A stretch of 8,000 nt of DNA from Caldifarciminota bacterium UBA3073 (lineage in GTDB: Bacteria; Hydrothermota; UBA3073): positions 35,858 to 43,857 of the forward strand of contig DFBT01000116.1 in NCBI GenBank assembly GCA_002366725.1, given 5' to 3'. The notes under the pieces are model-generated. The model saw nothing but the letters and a program-made list of their open reading frames with translations. It was not told where the DNA came from and did no database searches. Position numbers and translations under genes: made by a program. Below, piece after piece: positions 5,471 to 8,000 of the stretch (position 1 is its first letter; each line of letters begins with the position of its first letter).

Positions 5471-6672
5471 ATTTTGTATTCGCTCTGGGCATCTTACTAT
5501 TCGTAGGGTATTGGGGTGGTAAATTAGTAAGAAAGATTAAACTCCCGGAGATTACGGGATATATCGTAGCGGGTATCATCATAGGACCTTCTTGTCTCCG
5601 CCTGATTCCCCGTGTTGTTCTGGAGAATACCCTCTCTCCTGTCGTGGATATAGCTCTGGGGCTGATCGCATTTCTTATAGGAAGTAGTTTACACATGGGA
5701 CGCATAAGGAAACTCCATCGTAGTGTCCTCTGGATAACCGCATTACAGTGTTTTTTTGCCTTTGCCGTCGTCTCTGTTTCTATACTCGTTTTATCGCCGA
5801 TTCTGGTGAATGTCGTGGGCGTGGAAACAGAAAATCCGTTCATTGAGGTGCTACCCGTCGCCCTCGTAATAGGCGCCATCGCATCTGCAACAGCGCCCGC
5901 TGCGAGCATCGCGGTCATTGAAGAATTGAAATCAAAAGGACCCTTTACCAGCACGCTGTTGGCAGTTGTTGCACTTGACGATGCCCTTGCGATTGCCCTC
6001 TTTGGACTGTGCAATACGGCTGTATCTCCCGGGCATGCGGTCTATTCTATATTTATGCCGTTCATTGAAATAATAGGTTCTGTCGCCATTGGAATATTCG
6101 CCGGTTTTATCCTGCGATTATGCTCTAAATTTCTCACCACGACTGCAGAATTTTTGATCGTCGCTCTCGGTATGATCTGCATAATATCGGGTATAACCAT
6201 CTTTCTCGGGGTCTCACCGCTTCTTGCAAATATGTCAACGGGATTTGTAATCGTGAATAGCACCATGAAAGTGAAACGTTTCATAGGGGCACTGCATAAC
6301 TTTACACCTCCCATATATGCGGCTTTCTTTGCACTCTCGGGGGCTCATCTTCATTTTGGAATACTGGCGAAGGTCGGGTTTCTGGCTGCCGCCGCCATAT
6401 TGGCGAGGATCATCGGTAAGACCCTGGGCGTTTCCGTTGGAGGACATATAGCAAATTCCTCTGCTTACATCAGAAAATATCTTGGGCTGGCGTTGCTTCC
6501 ACAGGCGGGCGTGGCTATGGGTCTCGCTCTTATCGTGGGGCAAAATCCACGACTCGCACCCTTCGAAGATGCCTTGATAAATATAGTCATTGCCTCTGTG
6601 GCTGTAAATGAGATAATAGGTCCTCCGCTCACGGCTCTCGCCCTGAAACGCAGCGGAGAGGCGAGGGTTTAA
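5467..6672 (+). CDS. CPA2-type cation/proton antiporter (Na+/H+ or K+/H+)
   Basis: Integral inner-membrane antiporter of the Na+/H+ exchanger superfamily (CPA2/Kef/NapA type) that exchanges Na+ or K+ for protons. 401 residues, almost entirely hydrophobic, with about 11-13 membrane segments. Diagnostic parts: LPEITGYIVAGIIIGPS (26-42), LIAFLIGSSL (66-75), SATAPAAS (140-147) and the paired acids D171-D172 in VALDDALAI, which correspond to the ion-binding DD pair of electrogenic NapA/NhaA-type carriers; LLPQAGVAMGLALIVG follows near the C-terminus. There is no cytoplasmic RCK/TrkA or USP domain, so any control must come from separate proteins. Its ATG overlaps the rocD stop (ATGA), with AAGGTG nine bases upstream inside rocD, so it is probably translationally coupled to rocD. 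EIIA and a PII-like gene follow downstream on the same strand. The substrate ion cannot be told from sequence alone. Confidence 0.9.
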   Translation: MNFVFALGILLFVGYWGGKLVRKIKLPEITGYIVAGIIIGPSCLRLIPRVVLENTLSPVVDIALGLIAFLIGSSLHMGRIRKLHRSVLWITALQCFFAFAVVSVSILVLSPILVNVVGVETENPFIEVLPVALVIGAIASATAPAASIAVIEELKSKGPFTSTLLAVVALDDALAIALFGLCNTAVSPGHAVYSIFMPFIEIIGSVAIGIFAGFILRLCSKFLTTTAEFLIVALGMICIISGITIFLGVSPLLANMSTGFVIVNSTMKVKRFIGALHNFTPPIYAAFFALSGAHLHFGILAKVGFLAAAAILARIIGKTLGVSVGGHIANSSAYIRKYLGLALLPQAGVAMGLALIVGQNPRLAPFEDALINIVIASVAVNEIIGPPLTALALKRSGEARV

Positions 6673-6683
6673 GTTGAGAATTT

Positions 6684-6771
6684 AACGCAGATTTACCCCG
6701 TTAAATATCTCAAAAATGAACCCCAGAATATCGCTACTAAAACAGTTCTATTTAACGGGGTGAACGCAGAT
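6684..6771. mobile_element. 70-bp MITE-like inverted-repeat element with 9-bp direct repeats
   Basis: ACCCCGTTAAATA (6695-6707) and TATTTAACGGGGT (6749-6761) form a perfect 13-bp inverted repeat around a 41-bp centre. The element is bracketed by AACGCAGAT at 6684-6692 and 6763-6771, leaving a 70-bp unit in between. Terminal inverted repeats, short length, no ORF and flanking duplication are the marks of a non-autonomous insertion element; a GCCCCGT/ACGGGGC hairpin at 2119-2149 may be a distant relative. It could also form a transcript hairpin after the antiporter gene, but no T-run follows. Confidence 0.5.
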
Positions 6772-6930
6772 AATAGATTGCGGATTACAGATTTTAAATT
6801 GTAGATACCCAACGACACAAGGACTCAATGACTCCACAACGCTCCAACGCCACATTTGATTTTTAATTTGTCATTTTGCATTTTGATACCTGCCTGCCGG
6901 TAGGTAGGTTTGATTTTTGATCTTTATACG
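6772..6930. repeat. Cluster of A/T-rich and palindromic repeats upstream of EIIA
   Basis: GATTGCGGATTACAGATTTT-like units at about 6776-6795, the GACTCAATGACTCC text (6821-6834) related to 1305-1345, the TTTTTAATTTGTCATTTTGC stretch (6861-6880), and the palindrome CCTGCCTGCCGGTAGGTAGG (6889-6908). The palindrome has TTTGAT on its left (6882-6887) and right (6909-6914). No convincing -35/-10 pair was found before the EIIA gene, so it may depend on transcription from upstream or on a promoter I cannot see. Confidence 0.5.
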
Positions 6931-6942
6931 GAGGGAGGGATT

Positions 6943-7455
6943 ATGTTTTTGAACGAAGTTATGGACGAGAAACTCATAAACTGCGATATCGCCGCAAGGG
7001 ACAAAAAGGGACTCATTGAAGAAATGGCCGATATGTTTGTGGAAGCGGGGGTGGTTACCAACAGAAAAGACTTTTGTGATTCTATAATAAAACGGGAGGA
7101 GATAGAATCAACGGCTATAGGGGGTGGAGCAGCCATACCACATGGTAGATCCAACGCCGTGAAGTCTCTCAGGGTTGCATTTGGTAGATCGAAGAAGGGA
7201 GTTAACTTCGATGCTATGGACAAAAAACCTGTAAATATTATCTTTATGATTGCTGCACCACCAGATGCCAGAAAGGAATATCTGCAGGCGGTCGCCAAGA
7301 TAGCGAGATTGTTGAAATCCAGGGTTATGAAGGAGGCTCTGCTTCTGTCCGAAACTCCGAAGGATGTTATGAAGATCATATACGATTTCGATAATGTGCT
7401 CATAGAGGAGATAAAGGTTGTAACAAAGGAAGGTAGAGTCATACACAGGGATTAG
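6943..7455 (+). CDS. PTS EIIA domain protein, fructose/PtsN type
   Basis: Single-domain cytoplasmic phosphotransferase EIIA of the mannitol/fructose class (PTS_EIIA_2). The phosphorylatable histidine is H67 in GGGAAIPHGRS (60-70). A conserved core follows: the strand VNIIFMIAAPPDARKEYLQA and the helix VAKIARLLKS. At 170 residues it is slightly longer than PtsN (about 150-163), with a short C-terminal extension after DFDNVL. The start at 6943 is chosen because GGAGGGAGGG (6930-6939) precedes it and MFLNEVMDEKLI fits the family; an in-frame ATG at 6910 lies in repeat DNA and adds 11 unrelated residues. No EIIB, EIIC, HPr or EI gene is nearby, so a regulatory rather than sugar-transport role is likely. 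In proteobacteria PtsN contacts and controls K+ transport proteins; placement near an antiporter suggests, but does not prove, similar ion-transport control. Confidence 0.9.
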   Translation: MFLNEVMDEKLINCDIAARDKKGLIEEMADMFVEAGVVTNRKDFCDSIIKREEIESTAIGGGAAIPHGRSNAVKSLRVAFGRSKKGVNFDAMDKKPVNIIFMIAAPPDARKEYLQAVAKIARLLKSRVMKEALLLSETPKDVMKIIYDFDNVLIEEIKVVTKEGRVIHRD

Positions 7456-7544
7456 AAGGACCCAGAACGGGTAGTTGGCGACAAAACTTTTTTATCTTCC
7501 GATCTGTAATTTGCATTGAATAATAACGTCTTATTGGGGGATAT

Positions 7545-7889
7545 ATGTATCTTTTAATGATAGTTCTAAATAGAGAAGAGTATCTGGAAGATGTCCTTTC
7601 CTGCTTTCTGGAACTTGGAATAGAAGATGCGATTACCGTCGATGCGGAGTCTATGAAGCGTTCACTCGCGGCACAGGTACCTATATTTGCCGGACTGAGA
7701 TTAGACCTCGGAAGGAGACCATTCTCCAAAATTATAACGGCGACATCGGACGACAGGAACACCGGTAATGAGGTAATCAGACTCCTGAAAGAGGTTGATA
7801 TAGACCTCGAAGCACCGGGTGTGTGCAGAATATACACACTCAAACTCGACTCGCTATTGGGCACCCCGGAGACAATAGAAGAGATATAA
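7545..7889 (+). CDS. Small PII-like (GlnB-fold) putative regulator
   Basis: A 114-residue soluble protein that resembles the short PII-like family: N-terminal strand YLLMIVLN (2-9), helix EEYLEDVLSCFLELGIEDAITV, a central VPIFAGLR (45-52) segment, a second strand SKIITATSDD (61-70), helix NEVIRLLKEV, and a C-terminal PGVCRIYTLKLDSLLG stretch. The ferredoxin-like beta-alpha-beta repeat is inferred from pattern. It lacks the long T-loop with the uridylylated tyrosine of true GlnB/GlnK, so nitrogen sensing should not be assumed; PII-like proteins elsewhere (for example SbtB with a bicarbonate transporter) bind nucleotides and regulate a neighbouring transporter. The start has GGGGG four bases upstream, which is a modest ribosome site. 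It is 89 bp after EIIA on the same strand. Family assignment is from memory of similar sequences and moderately sure; it may be annotated only as a hypothetical protein elsewhere. Confidence 0.6.
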   Translation: MYLLMIVLNREEYLEDVLSCFLELGIEDAITVDAESMKRSLAAQVPIFAGLRLDLGRRPFSKIITATSDDRNTGNEVIRLLKEVDIDLEAPGVCRIYTLKLDSLLGTPETIEEI

Positions 7890-7952
7890 CACCCGCTACT
7901 CTTCCTTTTTCCTTTAATTATTTGTCAATATTGCTCATAATGACTCCCCTCC

Positions 7953-8000
7953 GTCATTGCGAGGGATGTCTAGCAGGGAATGTCATTGCGAGGCGAAGCC
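7953..8000. repeat. GTCATTGCGAGG dispersed repeat, cut by the window edge
   Basis: GTCATTGCGAGG occurs at 7953-7964 and 7982-7993, the second copy continuing as CGAAGCC to the window end. This text is the beginning of a widespread intergenic repeat seen in many unrelated bacterial genomes. The rest of the element lies outside the window. Confidence 0.6.

Noticed and set aside
5409..6014. Minus-strand ORF of 201 codons
   Set aside because: Antisense to the antiporter; arises from the skewed codon use of a membrane protein gene.
6924..7446. Minus-strand ORFs of 172 and 112 codons
   Set aside because: Antisense to the EIIA gene, which has its active-site motif and a strong ribosome site.
7456..7500. 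Intrinsic terminator after EIIA
   Set aside because: ACCC/GGGT gives only a 4-bp stem and the later T-run is too far away.

Overview
This is a bacterial chromosome segment with seven well-supported protein genes separated by unusually repeat-rich intergenic DNA. The bacterium-type Shine-Dalgarno sites (AGGAGG types), a textbook sigma70-type promoter, bacterial-type RpE and PTS proteins, heavy use of AGA/AGG and ATA codons, and several classes of short dispersed repeats between genes together resemble genomes of uncultivated candidate phyla known from metagenomes (WOR-3- or Omnitrophota-like). That placement is inference; no rRNA or taxonomic marker is present.

Left part (1-3561), genes on the minus strand: a 350-residue SbcD/Mre11-type metallophosphoesterase (150-1202) with no SbcC partner in view; a 157-residue protein with nine cysteines that looks zinc-binding but has no known job (1407-1880); a 670-bp stretch of nested palindromes and dispersed repeats (1881-2550) with one doubtful TTG-start ORF; and a probable two-gene unit, ribulose-phosphate 3-epimerase (2917-3561) followed by a small cupin (2551-2871). 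The epimerase has a perfect TTGACA-17-TATAAT promoter so close to its ATG that the mRNA should be leaderless or nearly so.

Middle (3562-4234): a divergent intergenic region with three palindromic CCTGCC-type elements, a short direct repeat and a second good promoter facing right.

Right part (4235-7889), genes on the plus strand: ornithine aminotransferase (rocD), overlapping by ATGA with a CPA2-type cation/proton antiporter; then, after a 270-bp gap holding a MITE-like 70-bp inverted-repeat element, a PTS EIIA protein of the fructose/PtsN type and a small PII-like protein. Antiporter, EIIA and PII-like protein form a plausible regulated ion-transport group: EIIA and PII-fold proteins are both known as sensors that control transporters through protein contact, and no sugar permease or other PTS component is present.

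The most unusual things are (i) a roughly 12-residue expansion in a loop of RocD whose DNA matches an intergenic A/T-rich repeat of the same window, suggesting an in-frame repeat insertion in a conserved enzyme; (ii) two different palindromic elements each bracketed by 9-bp direct repeats sharing ACGCAGAT; and (iii) the antiporter/EIIA/PII-like cluster.
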